DNA of 64,000 nt, taken from a bacterium 0.1xD8-71 (GTDB lineage: Bacteria > Bacillota > Clostridia > Lachnospirales > Lachnospiraceae). Under the pieces are notes generated by a model. That model searched no databases. It was not told where the DNA came from and saw only the letters and a list, made by a program, of their open reading frames with translations. A program made the translations under genes and the position numbers. The DNA lies in the NCBI GenBank assembly GCA_003612405.1, contig RAYR01000019.1:1-64000 (forward strand). The letters run 5' to 3'. Below, piece after piece: positions 34,998 to 43,910 of this stretch. Each line of letters opens with the position of its first letter. The stretch's first letter is position 1.

Positions 34998-35670
34998 CGA
35001 TTTCTCCATTCTCCTGATCTACATTGATAGAAAAATCCAAATCGGAAACCTCTTCCTCTTCCGGTTCAAATTTCTTAAAAATGCCGCTGTACAGCCAGGC
35101 AGCCCCATAGGCCGGAACCGTAATGCCAAACATAATCACAAAAATCAGTGAGTATGCCCAAAAATACCCTATCACCAACGGCAGTGCATAAAACACCAGC
35201 ATCAATATGGTCTTGGGCAGATTGGCAAAAGCTAAAATCATTGCATTTTTGAGGGTATTCTTAATAGAATTCTCAAATCTTGCCTGTAACGGGAATACAT
35301 AGACCGCTGTCATCAAAAGCAAAATAGCGATTACCACTACTGCAATCACCAGCGCCTTGGGAAATTGAAGCAAGGAATAATGAAAGATAAGCGCGTCTCC
35401 TATATAGACCAGTACCACCAGAAGCATTATGAGCCACAAAACAGTGGCCTGTTTAAAATTCGTCTTAAAAGACTTAAAAAATCCCCTGATAAGGTATCCC
35501 TCTTCTCCACGTACCATCTTAAGCAGAACATAATGCATGGCCGTGTGTGCGGCGCCTATTGTTATGACCGGGATACAGCAGGCGATCATCAAGAAGTTCA
35601 GGATCAGCAAATCTGCCAGGCGATTCAAGAACCGCATAACAGGGCTGTCCAAATCAAATAATTTACCCAT
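34987..35670 (-). CDS. DUF624 (YesL-family) membrane protein
   Basis: 227 residues with about five membrane segments and the family N-terminus LNRLADLLILNFLMIACCIPVITIGAAHTA. YesL-type proteins sit beside sugar ABC importers in many Firmicutes, but their role is not established. It overlaps the cyclase gene by about 11 bases, so the two are translated together. AGAGG site before the ATG. Confidence 0.9.
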   Translation of the reverse strand: MGKLFDLDSPVMRFLNRLADLLILNFLMIACCIPVITIGAAHTAMHYVLLKMVRGEEGYLIRGFFKSFKTNFKQATVLWLIMLLVVLVYIGDALIFHYSLLQFPKALVIAVVVIAILLLMTAVYVFPLQARFENSIKNTLKNAMILAFANLPKTILMLVFYALPLVIGYFWAYSLIFVIMFGITVPAYGAAWLYSGIFKKFEPEEEEVSDLDFSINVDQENGEIDGQ

Positions 35671-35764
35671 AAAAGCCTCTTTTCAAAAGATACGAGTATA
35701 TTATATTACATATTGCTACAAAAAAGCTACCAAAAATCAGAAATTTAGTAAATTTATAACTAAT

Positions 35765-37021
35765 TTAGATTTTATACTTTTTACTTACCTGCTGATATTG
35801 CAGGTTCAAAGTCTGATACATTTTAAGCGTCCTGGCTGTCTCCTTCTTCACATGTTCCATAATCTCATCATAGGAATTAACGAACATAGAGACAATCTGC
35901 TGCTTCAGACGTTTCTTGGAAGCATCCTGGTTCAACAGCTCGATTACCCGCTGTTTGGGCATGGCCTCCCTGTAACTTTTCTTGCTGACAAGCGCGCTGA
36001 CCACATCCACCAGCTGGAGGATCCCCTGATGCAGACTGATCTGTCCTTCCTTTAAATGGCGCGGATAACCACTGCCATCTCCCCTCTCATGATGGGCAAG
36101 GACAATACTGAGCACCTCATCCTTCATCCTCTTCTCCAAATGTCTCTGCGTAATTTCCACATGCCTCTCTATGATTTTCATTTCTTCTTTCTTAAGCCTG
36201 CGCGGTGCAAGAACAATCTCTTTGGGTATGGCAAGCATACCGATATCATGAATCAGTGTGGCATAATACAGAATCTCCCGCTCCTGCTCGGGCAAAAACA
36301 TCATCTGGCATATCTCTTCACAGATGCAGACTGCCGTCACCGTGTCAAGCACCATGGCCTCCCTGACAAATCCCAGGCAATACATCAGCATCTCCAGGAA
36401 CCGTTTCTTATCTTCATTGGAGAATATCATGTACTCCACAATCTCATCCAATTCCTGCTTATACTCTCCACTCTTTAACTTGCCCATCAGATCATACTTG
36501 GCATCGCACTCGTAGAAACGTTCCAGTCCCGCTTCAGAGAATTTGGTTCCGGCCTGTTTGCGGAACATGCGGGCATCGAACTGCGTCCCCATGGTATTGG
36601 CATATATATCAATCTTCTCCGCAATATTGACATATGCCGCCACATCTTTATATTCATAGTCCGAATCTTTTAACTTCTCATAATCCCTGTGGTGATACAT
36701 GATCACCTTAGACAATTCCGGCAGGGGAGACAGATATTTAAAGAAAAGATACCCGTAAATCGAATGTGCCATATTATCTCTGGTCTCATATTGCAGCATA
36801 TCGTTAATGCGGGTCTTCTCCGTCTTATATGCTCCGATATCATGCATGGTTGCCACCATGATAATATCCGCCAGCTCAAATTCCTCATACCTGTTTTCTT
36901 CCTGTAGCATTTTATAAACTATGTAGGCAACCCTGGAGCCATGCTCCATCAGGGTCGGATTGATCATTTTCATGATATCCCGCATCAGCAGGAAAATGTC
37001 TTTGCTCTTAATATACTCCAT
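35765..37021 (-). CDS. HD-GYP-type protein with two HD domains
   Basis: 418 residues, no membrane segment. An N-terminal HD domain (EHGSRVAYIV, TMHDIGAYK, MYHHRDYEKL, about 28-118) and a C-terminal HD-GYP domain (TLIHDIGMLAIPKEI, HHERGDGSGYPRHL, QLVDVVSALVSKKSYREA, about 255-375) are visible, with metal ligands conserved in both. HD-GYP enzymes degrade cyclic di-GMP, so it is a plausible antagonist of the nearby cyclase. It is a separate unit about 95 bases upstream of the DUF624 gene, with no sensor domain seen. Confidence 0.85.
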   Translation of the reverse strand: MEYIKSKDIFLLMRDIMKMINPTLMEHGSRVAYIVYKMLQEENRYEEFELADIIMVATMHDIGAYKTEKTRINDMLQYETRDNMAHSIYGYLFFKYLSPLPELSKVIMYHHRDYEKLKDSDYEYKDVAAYVNIAEKIDIYANTMGTQFDARMFRKQAGTKFSEAGLERFYECDAKYDLMGKLKSGEYKQELDEIVEYMIFSNEDKKRFLEMLMYCLGFVREAMVLDTVTAVCICEEICQMMFLPEQEREILYYATLIHDIGMLAIPKEIVLAPRRLKKEEMKIIERHVEITQRHLEKRMKDEVLSIVLAHHERGDGSGYPRHLKEGQISLHQGILQLVDVVSALVSKKSYREAMPKQRVIELLNQDASKKRLKQQIVSMFVNSYDEIMEHVKKETARTLKMYQTLNLQYQQVSKKYKI

Positions 37022-37036
37022 AAGTTTCTCCCATTA

Positions 37037-37516
37037 TTACAATACAAACTCCATCGGTGTATAGGTAATGCCGTCCTTCTGCTCTTCCGGGCCAAGATCT
37101 GTGAATCCCAGCTTATGATAGAATCCGACCCCATATGGAGAAGAATTCACGGTCACACGGCTGGCCTGCACCTCCGTCATCAGATATTCACAAAGATATC
37201 GGATCAGGCCGCGTCCAATCCCCCGCCTGTGATACTGCTCCTCCACAAACAGCAGTGAGATGTGTACATTGTTGCGCAGGGTAGCCATGCCTACAATCTT
37301 CTCCCCATCCAGCGCAACAAACATCTGATATGCCCCCATCACAAACATTCGGTACAGCGTGGAATCGGTGATAAAGTTCTCGAAATTTTTCACTCCTTCG
37401 GGCGTGTAGACGTCCGCTTCAAACTTTAAGAAGGTTCTCCAGGCCAGTTCCATGGCATCGTTCCACTCATTCCGGTATGCATTTCTGATCTGATATTCTG
37501 TCTCCAAACCACCCAT
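37037..37516 (-). CDS. GNAT-family N-acetyltransferase
   Basis: 159 residues. The acetyl-CoA-binding motif A is HISLLFVEEQYHRRGIGRGLIRYLCEY (pattern RxxGIG), and the C-terminal part is YGVGFYHKLGFTDLG. The substrate is unknown. The Shine-Dalgarno AAAGGAG is unusually close to the ATG. It lies 15 bases upstream of the HD-GYP gene on the same strand. Confidence 0.9.
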   Translation of the reverse strand: MGGLETEYQIRNAYRNEWNDAMELAWRTFLKFEADVYTPEGVKNFENFITDSTLYRMFVMGAYQMFVALDGEKIVGMATLRNNVHISLLFVEEQYHRRGIGRGLIRYLCEYLMTEVQASRVTVNSSPYGVGFYHKLGFTDLGPEEQKDGITYTPMEFVL

Positions 37517-37575
37517 GGCTCCTTTATAATCTCATATCATTTTACCGTATCTGCCATGAAATTACAACCTCGAGG

Positions 37576-38568
37576 CTATTTGGCCGCTTCCGTCCCCACC
37601 TTGTTCACCAGAGGAAGCCCATTTTCCAGCGCATATGCGTTCTCCAGAGTCACCTTGGCAATAGCCTGTGTCGCCTCCTTGGTAAAGAATCCCATATGGG
37701 AAGTAATCAGTACATTAGGGAATGTCATTAATCTGGCAAGGTTTTCATCCCGCATAATCTCATTGGACTTATCCTCATAGAAGATGCCTTCTTCCTCCTC
37801 ATATACATCCAGGCCCACGCCGCCGAATTTGCCGGCCACCAGACCATCGATCAGGGCGTCTGTATCTATCAGTGCCCCGCGGGAAGTATTGACCAGATAA
37901 ACGCCGTCTTTCATCTTCTCAATAGTATTGCTGTTGACAATATGCTTCGTCTCGGAAGTCAGAGGGCAGTGCAGGGATATCACATCCGCCTTGGACATAA
38001 TCTCATCCAACGATACATACTCCACATCCAGCTTGGGATTGGGATACGGATCATAGGCAAGCACCTGCATACCAAAACCGTTACAGATGCGGATCATCGC
38101 CTGCCCGATCTTACCAGTGCCGATGATACCTGCCACCTTATGATAGAGATCTACCCCCATCAGGCCATTCAGGCTCATATTGAAATCCCTGGTCCTGTTG
38201 TACGCCTTATGCGTATAGCGGTTTACAGTCAGTAACATGCCCATGGCAAACTCCGCCACCGCTTCCGGCGAATAACTGGGCACACGCAGAACCAGCACCT
38301 TATCCTCCGCCGCCTTCACATCTACATTATTAAATCCCGCACTCCTTAAGAGAATGGCTTTCACATGCATATCGTAAAGCGACTGTATCATATCGGCATT
38401 GACATAATCATTTACAAAAATACATACCGCATCAAATCCCCGGGCCAACGATATGGTCTCCTCCTGAAACGGCACCTCGTAGAACCGGATATCAAAACCG
38501 TACTCTTTCCCCATGGGCTCGAACCAGATCCTGTCATATGGTTTCGTACTAAAAAAAGCTATCTTCAT
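37576..38568 (-). CDS. ldhA: D-lactate dehydrogenase (D-2-hydroxyacid dehydrogenase family)
   Basis: 330 residues. The Rossmann motif is GIIGTGKIGQAMIRICNGFG. Catalytic Arg lies in NTSRGALIDTDAL, Glu in VYEEEEGIFYED and His in ITSHMGFFTKEA. The DVYEEE...FFxD pattern is typical of fermentative D-LDH, reducing pyruvate with NADH. Sequence alone cannot exclude another 2-oxo acid as substrate. It is a single gene with its own promoter and AAGGAGG site. Confidence 0.92.
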   Translation of the reverse strand: MKIAFFSTKPYDRIWFEPMGKEYGFDIRFYEVPFQEETISLARGFDAVCIFVNDYVNADMIQSLYDMHVKAILLRSAGFNNVDVKAAEDKVLVLRVPSYSPEAVAEFAMGMLLTVNRYTHKAYNRTRDFNMSLNGLMGVDLYHKVAGIIGTGKIGQAMIRICNGFGMQVLAYDPYPNPKLDVEYVSLDEIMSKADVISLHCPLTSETKHIVNSNTIEKMKDGVYLVNTSRGALIDTDALIDGLVAGKFGGVGLDVYEEEEGIFYEDKSNEIMRDENLARLMTFPNVLITSHMGFFTKEATQAIAKVTLENAYALENGLPLVNKVGTEAAK

Positions 38569-38611
38569 TTTCTTCCTCCTTCTGAATCATAATTGGAAAC
38601 AATATAAATAT

Positions 38612-38641
38612 AGTATAAGCAAGAGACACTGGAATATACAA
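38612..38641 (-). promoter_or_regulatory. Promoter of ldhA
   Basis: Minus-strand -35 TTGTAT (38636-38641), 18-base spacer, -10 TATACT (38612-38617). The -35 overlaps the T run of the terminator upstream. Confidence 0.65.
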
Positions 38642-38671
38642 AAACCGCTATACCCTATCAGTATATGCGGT
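38637..38671 (-). terminator. Terminator of the metG / hydrolase / small-protein group
   Basis: Minus-strand hairpin ACCGCATATAC/GTATAGCGGT followed by TTTTTG. Confidence 0.85.
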
Positions 38672-38681
38672 CTTATCCCAT

Positions 38682-38978
38682 TTAAAAAGGATTTAAATCT
38701 TCAAAAAAATCTGTCACACTCTGTTTCAGACTCTCCCAGAAATTATCTGCTGCGCCTTCCACAGCACTTTCCACGGCATCATTGATGGCGTCATTAGCCT
38801 GCTCCACCACCTCCGCACCGTATTCCTCATACAGATCCTGTGCCTGATCCGCGAACTCCTCGGCTTCGGCTTCTATGGTCTCTATCGTCACTTCCTTGCC
38901 CTGCTTCGGTGCTATGACTCCTACATAAAGAGCGCCTATAATCGCCACAATACATAAAAAGCCCAAAAACTTTTTCAT
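38682..38978 (-). CDS. Small membrane-anchored acidic protein
   Basis: About 98 residues. An N-terminal hydrophobic segment (FLGFLCIVAIIGALYVGVIA) is followed by an acidic helical region rich in Ala, Glu and Asp (EEFADQAQDLYEEYGAEVVEQ). ATG 38978 lies after TGGAGG. Not recognised. It follows the hydrolase gene by about 50 bases and shares its terminator. Confidence 0.7.
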   Translation of the reverse strand: MKKFLGFLCIVAIIGALYVGVIAPKQGKEVTIETIEAEAEEFADQAQDLYEEYGAEVVEQANDAINDAVESAVEGAADNFWESLKQSVTDFFEDLNPF

Positions 38979-39029
38979 ACAAATCCTCCATGTCAGATCA
39001 AGCCACTGCAACGACAGCACCGTGCTGCC

Positions 39030-39965
39030 TCACGTAGTCCTCTGCAAAATCCACCGGTAAATATCTCCATAGACATCGAGCCTGTCTGTCTCATTGAGAA
39101 TCTCATGCCTGTCTCCAGGATACAGTTTCATCTGCACATGTTCCATTCCAAGCTCTTTGAAAGATTCACAGACTTCTGTCACTGCCCGTCCATAATCTCC
39201 CACCGGATCCTCCTCGCCTGCCAGAAACAATACCGGCAGCTGTCTGGGCATCTTCTCCAGTTTCCCTGTATTATGCAGGTTCCAGATCAGTTTCATAAGT
39301 GTCCGGAACCCATTGGCCGTAAAAACAAAACCACACAGCGGATCCGCCATATAACGTTCCACGCTCTCCTCATTGGCACTAAGCCAGTCACTGGGTGTCT
39401 TCGGTGAGGCTATCCTCTTGTTAAAGCTGCCAAAGGCAAGACGGTCAATCAACCTGCTCTCACGTTTTGCCCCGCCCAAAAGACTCTGCACCGTGGCAAG
39501 CACCCTCACAATGGCAAGCCTGGGTCTTGGCTGCATACCTGTACCCATAATGACGGCGCCGTCAATACCGTTTCCGTACCGGATCAGATAGTTTCTGGCA
39601 ATAAAAGAACCCATACTGTGTCCCAGGATAATATAGGGAACCCCCTGATACTGTTCCTGCGTGATCTTCTTAAGCCGATGCTCGTCCCGTACCAGCACTG
39701 TGGCCGCATCCTCTTTGCAGAAATACCCATAAGGTTCTCCGGGATTGACCGACTTCCCATGACCCAGATGATCATCTCCCACCACGAGAATCCCTTTTCC
39801 TGCCATAAACCGCGCAAACTCATCGTAGCGGTCAATATACTCCGACATACCATGTATCACCTGTAACACACACACCGGCTGTTTCGTCTCCGGTATCCAG
39901 CGGATTGCATGTATCTTGTGTTCCCCATCCCGGGAACCAAAATAAAACTCTTCTTTCTGTATCAC
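39030..39965 (-). CDS. Alpha/beta hydrolase (monoacylglycerol-lipase-like)
   Basis: 311 residues, GTG start with GGAGAGG eight bases before. The nucleophile elbow is GHSMGS (about 107-112), the acid is Asp in AGEEDPVGDYG and His is in YPGDRHEILNE. The N-terminal HGMSEYIDRYDEFARFMAGKG is the oxyanion-hole region of the lysophospholipase/MGL group. It cleaves acyl esters or related bonds; the true substrate is unknown. Located downstream of metG. Confidence 0.9.
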   Translation of the reverse strand: MIQKEEFYFGSRDGEHKIHAIRWIPETKQPVCVLQVIHGMSEYIDRYDEFARFMAGKGILVVGDDHLGHGKSVNPGEPYGYFCKEDAATVLVRDEHRLKKITQEQYQGVPYIILGHSMGSFIARNYLIRYGNGIDGAVIMGTGMQPRPRLAIVRVLATVQSLLGGAKRESRLIDRLAFGSFNKRIASPKTPSDWLSANEESVERYMADPLCGFVFTANGFRTLMKLIWNLHNTGKLEKMPRQLPVLFLAGEEDPVGDYGRAVTEVCESFKELGMEHVQMKLYPGDRHEILNETDRLDVYGDIYRWILQRTT

Positions 39966-40006
39966 CCCAAAGTCCTCTCCTGCTCAACAAATCTCTCTTG
40001 CCGGAC

Positions 40007-42025
40007 TTAACAGATCTCCGCACCGGCCGGCATATCTTTCTGCGGCACCATCACCGCCAGATTACCTTCCTCATCCGCCGCACTTAAGATCATGCCCTCG
40101 GACATCATGCCCGCAATCTCTCTCGGCTGTAAATTCACCAGCACCATCACTCTCTTCCCAATCAGCTCCTCCGGCTTATAATACTGCTTGATGCCGGAAA
40201 GAATCTGTCTTGTCTGCGACCCGATCTGCACCTTGAACTTTAACAGCTTCCTGGACTTGGGTACTTCCTCGCAGGCAAGCACCAGTCCCACACGGAACTG
40301 ACATTTATCAAAATCATCATAGGTAATCATTTCCTTGGGCTCTAATTCCACAACCTTTTCATCCATACCGGAATCCTTACCCTCATCGCCCGCAGCTTCC
40401 TTTCTCTGCGCAAACATCTCTTCCACCTGTTCCATCACTTCCTTGATATCCTGGCGTGCAAAGAGAATCTCCGGCTTCTCCACCACCTTATCCCCTGAAG
40501 GATAAAGTGTTGACACCGTATCCGTATCCTGCTTATCTGCGCACTGCTCCAGCACCTCAAAGTCAACCAGGGAGGTGTTTAACTGTCCTGCAATCTTCTG
40601 TGCAGTCTCCGGCATATACGGCTCCAAAAGAGACGCTCCCACAAGAATACCGTTAAGCAGGTTATACAAAACGGTCGCCAGTCTGTCCTGCTTCGCCTCA
40701 TCCTTGGCCAGTACCCAGGGCATCGTTTCGTCAATATATTTATTGCAGCGTTTAAACAGCACAAAAATCTCTGTGATCGCATCCGCTACCCGCAGTTCGT
40801 CCATCTTCCCAGACACCCTTGCGTAAGTATCCGCAACGGTCCGGAACAGGTCTGCATCCACATCTTCCGCGCCGGCATCCACACCCACTTTCTTATTCTC
40901 CACCACGCCGCCAAAATATTTATTGCTCATGGAGACTGTTCTGTTTACCAGATTCCCCAGCGTATTGGCCAGATCTGAATTCATACGTTCCACCATCAGA
41001 TCCCAGGTGATCACACCGTCATTCTCAAAAGGCATCTCATGCAGGACAAAATAACGCACCGCATCCACACCAAAAAATCTTATCAGATCATCCGCATAGA
41101 TCACATTGCCTTTGGACTTACTCATCTTGCCATCCCCCTGCAGCAGCCAGGGATGTCCAAATACCTGCTTCGGCAGCGGCTCGCCCAAAGCCATCAGGAA
41201 AATCGGCCAGTAAATCGTATGGAAACGAATGATATCCTTCCCAATCAGATGCAGATCCGCAGGCCATAACTTCTTATACATATCACTGCTTTCACCATCC
41301 GCCTCATAGCCAATGCCCGTAATATAGTTTGTCAGTGCATCCAGCCACACATAGACCACATGCCTGTCATCAAAATCTACCGGAACGCCCCATTTAAAGG
41401 AAGTTCTGGAAACACACAGATCCTGTAGCCCCGGCAGAAGGAAATTGTTCATCATCTCGTTCTTACGGGACACCGGCTGAATAAATTCCGGGTGCGCATT
41501 GATATGCGCAATCAGCTTATCCGCATACTTACTCATCCTGAAGAAGTATGCCTCCTCCTTGGCCGGTTTAACTTCCCTGCCGCAGTCGGGACATTTACCG
41601 TCCACAAGCTGCGACTCCGTCCAGAAAGATTCACAGGGTGTACAATAAAGTCCCTCGTAAGCTCCCTTATAGATATCCCCCTGGTCATACAATTTCCTGA
41701 AAATCTTCTGCACCTGTTTCTCGTGAAAATCATCTGTGGTACGGATAAACTTATCATAGGAAGTATTCAGCGCATCGCAGATCCGGCGGATTTCTCCCGC
41801 AACCTTATCCACATACTCCTTGGGCGTAATACCTGCCTCCTGCGCTTTTAGCTCTATCTTCTGTCCATGTTCGTCCGTCCCTGTCTGGAACTGCACCTCA
41901 TAACCGTCTTTTCTTTTGAAACGGGCAATGCTGTCCGCCAGCACGATTTCATAACTGTTCCCGATATGCGGCGTACCGGAAGTATAGGCAATCGCCGTTG
42001 TAATATAATATTTTCCCTTATTCAT
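40007..42025 (-). CDS. metG: Methionyl-tRNA synthetase
   Basis: 672 residues. The HIGH-type motif is PHIGNSYEI, a zinc knuckle is formed by CTPCESFW and CPDCGRE, and the KMSKS loop is KMSKSKGNVIYADD. An anticodon-binding helical domain follows. The C-terminal tRNA-binding (EMAP/Trbp111-type) domain spans about 560-672 (FDKCQFRVGLVLACEEVPKS). GAGAGGGAG precedes the start. No T-box leader is present. A TTGACA at 42080-42085 with a weak -10 may be the promoter. Confidence 0.97.
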   Translation of the reverse strand: MNKGKYYITTAIAYTSGTPHIGNSYEIVLADSIARFKRKDGYEVQFQTGTDEHGQKIELKAQEAGITPKEYVDKVAGEIRRICDALNTSYDKFIRTTDDFHEKQVQKIFRKLYDQGDIYKGAYEGLYCTPCESFWTESQLVDGKCPDCGREVKPAKEEAYFFRMSKYADKLIAHINAHPEFIQPVSRKNEMMNNFLLPGLQDLCVSRTSFKWGVPVDFDDRHVVYVWLDALTNYITGIGYEADGESSDMYKKLWPADLHLIGKDIIRFHTIYWPIFLMALGEPLPKQVFGHPWLLQGDGKMSKSKGNVIYADDLIRFFGVDAVRYFVLHEMPFENDGVITWDLMVERMNSDLANTLGNLVNRTVSMSNKYFGGVVENKKVGVDAGAEDVDADLFRTVADTYARVSGKMDELRVADAITEIFVLFKRCNKYIDETMPWVLAKDEAKQDRLATVLYNLLNGILVGASLLEPYMPETAQKIAGQLNTSLVDFEVLEQCADKQDTDTVSTLYPSGDKVVEKPEILFARQDIKEVMEQVEEMFAQRKEAAGDEGKDSGMDEKVVELEPKEMITYDDFDKCQFRVGLVLACEEVPKSRKLLKFKVQIGSQTRQILSGIKQYYKPEELIGKRVMVLVNLQPREIAGMMSEGMILSAADEEGNLAVMVPQKDMPAGAEIC

Positions 42026-42110
42026 GGCAAACTCCCTCTCTCAACATACTGTAATTAACCTATCATACAGGGGGTAGATTGTCAATTCCTGCTAAATGTT
42101 TAATTAGTTC

Positions 42111-42140
42111 TTGAAATTGTGGTAGAAATTATGCTATAGT
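42111..42140 (+). promoter_or_regulatory. Promoter of antisense RNA to mini-toxin A
   Basis: Plus-strand -35 TTGAAA (42111-42116), 18-base spacer, -10 TATAGT (42135-42140), directed towards the toxin gene from its 3' side. Confidence 0.6.
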
Positions 42141-42146
42141 AAAAAT

Positions 42147-42245
42147 ATAAAAGAGGAGACAACCGCCCACAAAGTGGTTGACCTCCAAATCGGTTTAAAT
42201 AATAAGCCTACCTGTACTGGTCAAGTGACAAGGTAGGCTTATTTA
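42147..42245 (+). ncRNA. Candidate antitoxin RNA to mini-toxin A
   Basis: Predicted about 100-base RNA from the promoter at 42111-42140 to the shared terminator at 42201-42245. It begins with a hairpin (CCAC-AAA-GTGG core near 42168-42178) and ends complementary to the 3' end of the toxin mRNA, the TxpA/RatA-like arrangement. Inferred from sequence only. Confidence 0.5.
42201..42245. terminator. Shared bidirectional terminator of toxin A and its antisense RNA
   Basis: Inverted repeat AATAAGCCTACCT/AGGTAGGCTTATT, T-rich on both exits, overlapping the toxin stop codon. Confidence 0.8.
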
Positions 42246-42338
42246 TTTTCGCTTGTTGTTCCTATCTATGTAGGCAAGCAGCGCAATGAGAAACGTTCCG
42301 AAGAGAATTAACAATGTTAAAACTTCGTATGTACTCAT
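42243..42338 (-). CDS. Holin-like type I toxin (mini-toxin A)
   Basis: 31 residues: MSTYEVLTLLILFGTFLIAL followed by LAYIDRNNKRK. One hydrophobic helix, then YID and a basic tail, the pattern of putative holin-like toxins (TxpA/BsrG/Fst-like) of Firmicutes. The mRNA has GGGAGGTGG before the ATG and an upstream CCTCCC (near 42370) that can pair with it and hide it, as in known type I toxins. An antisense promoter lies on the other side. The toxin role is an inference from pattern and layout. Confidence 0.75.
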   Translation of the reverse strand: MSTYEVLTLLILFGTFLIALLAYIDRNNKRK

Positions 42339-42457
42339 ATACACCACCTCCCCTCTTTTGCAAGTTTAGGGAGGCTACCACCTTGTAACGCGATTGTCCC
42401 TCTTTCAAATTTTCGATGCTGTTTATTTTATGACAATATATTTATCGTCTGTTCCTC

Positions 42458-42679
42458 TTAAGAATACTCCTCCGGTGCAAAAGCCTGCACCGGAATCCCC
42501 CTCACCTTCTCCTGCAAAAGCATGATATCTTCTGTCCAGGTCTGCACGATTCCTTCTGTTCCCTGAAACCGGATTGTACCGCGGCTTTGCATACTCTCAT
42601 CCGCCTCTGCCCTCACTGCCGTTGCCAGCACAATACAGGTTCCGGCAGTCAATACTGCTATTCTTCCCGTCCTGGTCAT
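42458..42679 (-). CDS. Small secreted protein of unknown function
   Basis: 73 residues. A signal-like N-terminus (MTRTGRIAVLTAGTCIVLATAVRA) leads to a short mature part of about 48 residues. It overlaps the preceding coiled-coil gene by four bases and has GGAGGATGTACA before its ATG, so they are coupled. No family recognised. Confidence 0.65.
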   Translation of the reverse strand: MTRTGRIAVLTAGTCIVLATAVRAEADESMQSRGTIRFQGTEGIVQTWTEDIMLLQEKVRGIPVQAFAPEEYS

Positions 42680-43653
42680 TGTACATCCTCCTGTCCTTTC
42701 ATGGGTGTAAGATACAAGGTATTGCTCTCCGGCTCGTACCGATAGCCGAGTGTATTCTCGCGCAGATTGCGAATCCGTTCCTCCAGCCGACTGATCAGGA
42801 CATCTACTCTCTCATTGACGCCCTCCACGTTTTCTTGCAGAATTTTCTCGAATTCCCGGGTTAAATGGTCAAGCCCTGCCTGCAACTGATCCAGCCTGTT
42901 ATTGACCTCAGCCACATTCTGGTTCAGAGCGTTCTTTACGGTCTTTTCCAGTTTGCTGATACTTGCCCATAACTTCTCATCCTCTTTCTTTAATGCCGCC
43001 ATCTGCGCATGAAGCCCTGCGATATCTGTCTGTATTCGTTCCATGTCCTGCCGGATGCCTGCAATCTGCTGCTGAATCATCGGAATCTTTTCCTGGTCTA
43101 TCACCTGTACAACATCTGTCAGATCCGTGAGCTTTACCTGAGTTTCCTTAAGGCTTAAGACGATGTTGTCCACCTCTTGGCGCAGTGTGGTAATCTGTGT
43201 GTGCATGGCTTTATCCGCTTCCTGGTAATCTTTCTCCACCTCTTTGAGCCCGTCCTGCACCTGGGTCATGGTATTGAACAGTTCCTCCACCTTTTCCTTG
43301 AGATAGGCTGTACTGGTCAGATACTCCTGCCGCAGTTTTTCCCCGGAGTCTTCCGACATGTATCTGGCGCTCTCCTCCTCATGAACCACCTTAGACAAGT
43401 CCTGCTCCTCCATCCCGGCATCCGTCTGATCCTGATTCGTCAGGGACAGATCCTGCCCTGTCTGCCCGGATACCTGTGTCTCCTTCCCATTCCGGCCTTT
43501 GCCGGCATATCCCCACAGAAGCACCAGGAGCAATATAATGATCACCGCGGCTGCCGTCCCCGTCACCACCAACGCAAGCCTGTTTTCCTGTCTATCCGGG
43601 TCGTTTCTTCTTTCTTTCCAATAATCTGACACTTTTGTCATAAATTCATGCAT
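42676..43653 (-). CDS. Membrane-anchored extracytoplasmic coiled-coil protein
   Basis: About 325 residues. A short cytoplasmic head, one membrane segment (LVVTGTAAAVIIILLLVLLWG, about 28-48), then a long heptad-patterned coiled coil (about 95-300, e.g. LREEVDNIVLSLKETQVKL-like). ATG 43653 follows AGGAAG. Not recognised; the shape resembles spacer or scaffold proteins of the envelope. Its operon partner is the small secreted protein. Confidence 0.7.
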   Translation of the reverse strand: MHEFMTKVSDYWKERRNDPDRQENRLALVVTGTAAAVIIILLLVLLWGYAGKGRNGKETQVSGQTGQDLSLTNQDQTDAGMEEQDLSKVVHEEESARYMSEDSGEKLRQEYLTSTAYLKEKVEELFNTMTQVQDGLKEVEKDYQEADKAMHTQITTLRQEVDNIVLSLKETQVKLTDLTDVVQVIDQEKIPMIQQQIAGIRQDMERIQTDIAGLHAQMAALKKEDEKLWASISKLEKTVKNALNQNVAEVNNRLDQLQAGLDHLTREFEKILQENVEGVNERVDVLISRLEERIRNLRENTLGYRYEPESNTLYLTPMKGQEDVQ

Positions 43654-43830
43654 ACTACGCTTCCTTCTTTCGTTTATTTTCAACATTTGGAAACTAACGG
43701 CGATCTGCCGGAAATCCACGCCCAGGGGCTGCGGAATAAAGTATACTTTAAGATAATTCCAAAGATTGTACGGTTACGATACCAGAAACCTTTTCCTTTT
43801 ACAATACCGGAAATATTCACAAACTTTCCT

Positions 43831-43872
43831 GATAAAATAAGGAGCACATCCTCTGTAACCAGGATGTACTCC
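43831..43872 (-). terminator. Terminator of map
   Basis: Minus-strand hairpin GGAGTACATCCT/AGGATGTGCTCC followed by TTATTTTATC. Confidence 0.85.
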
Positions 43873-43910
43873 GGCTCTGACCCTTCCAAACGAAATTACG
43901 TTAATCAGAA

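Noticed and set aside
42026..42110. T-box riboswitch before metG
   Set aside because: The gap is too short, and neither the T-box sequence nor a terminator/antiterminator pair is present.
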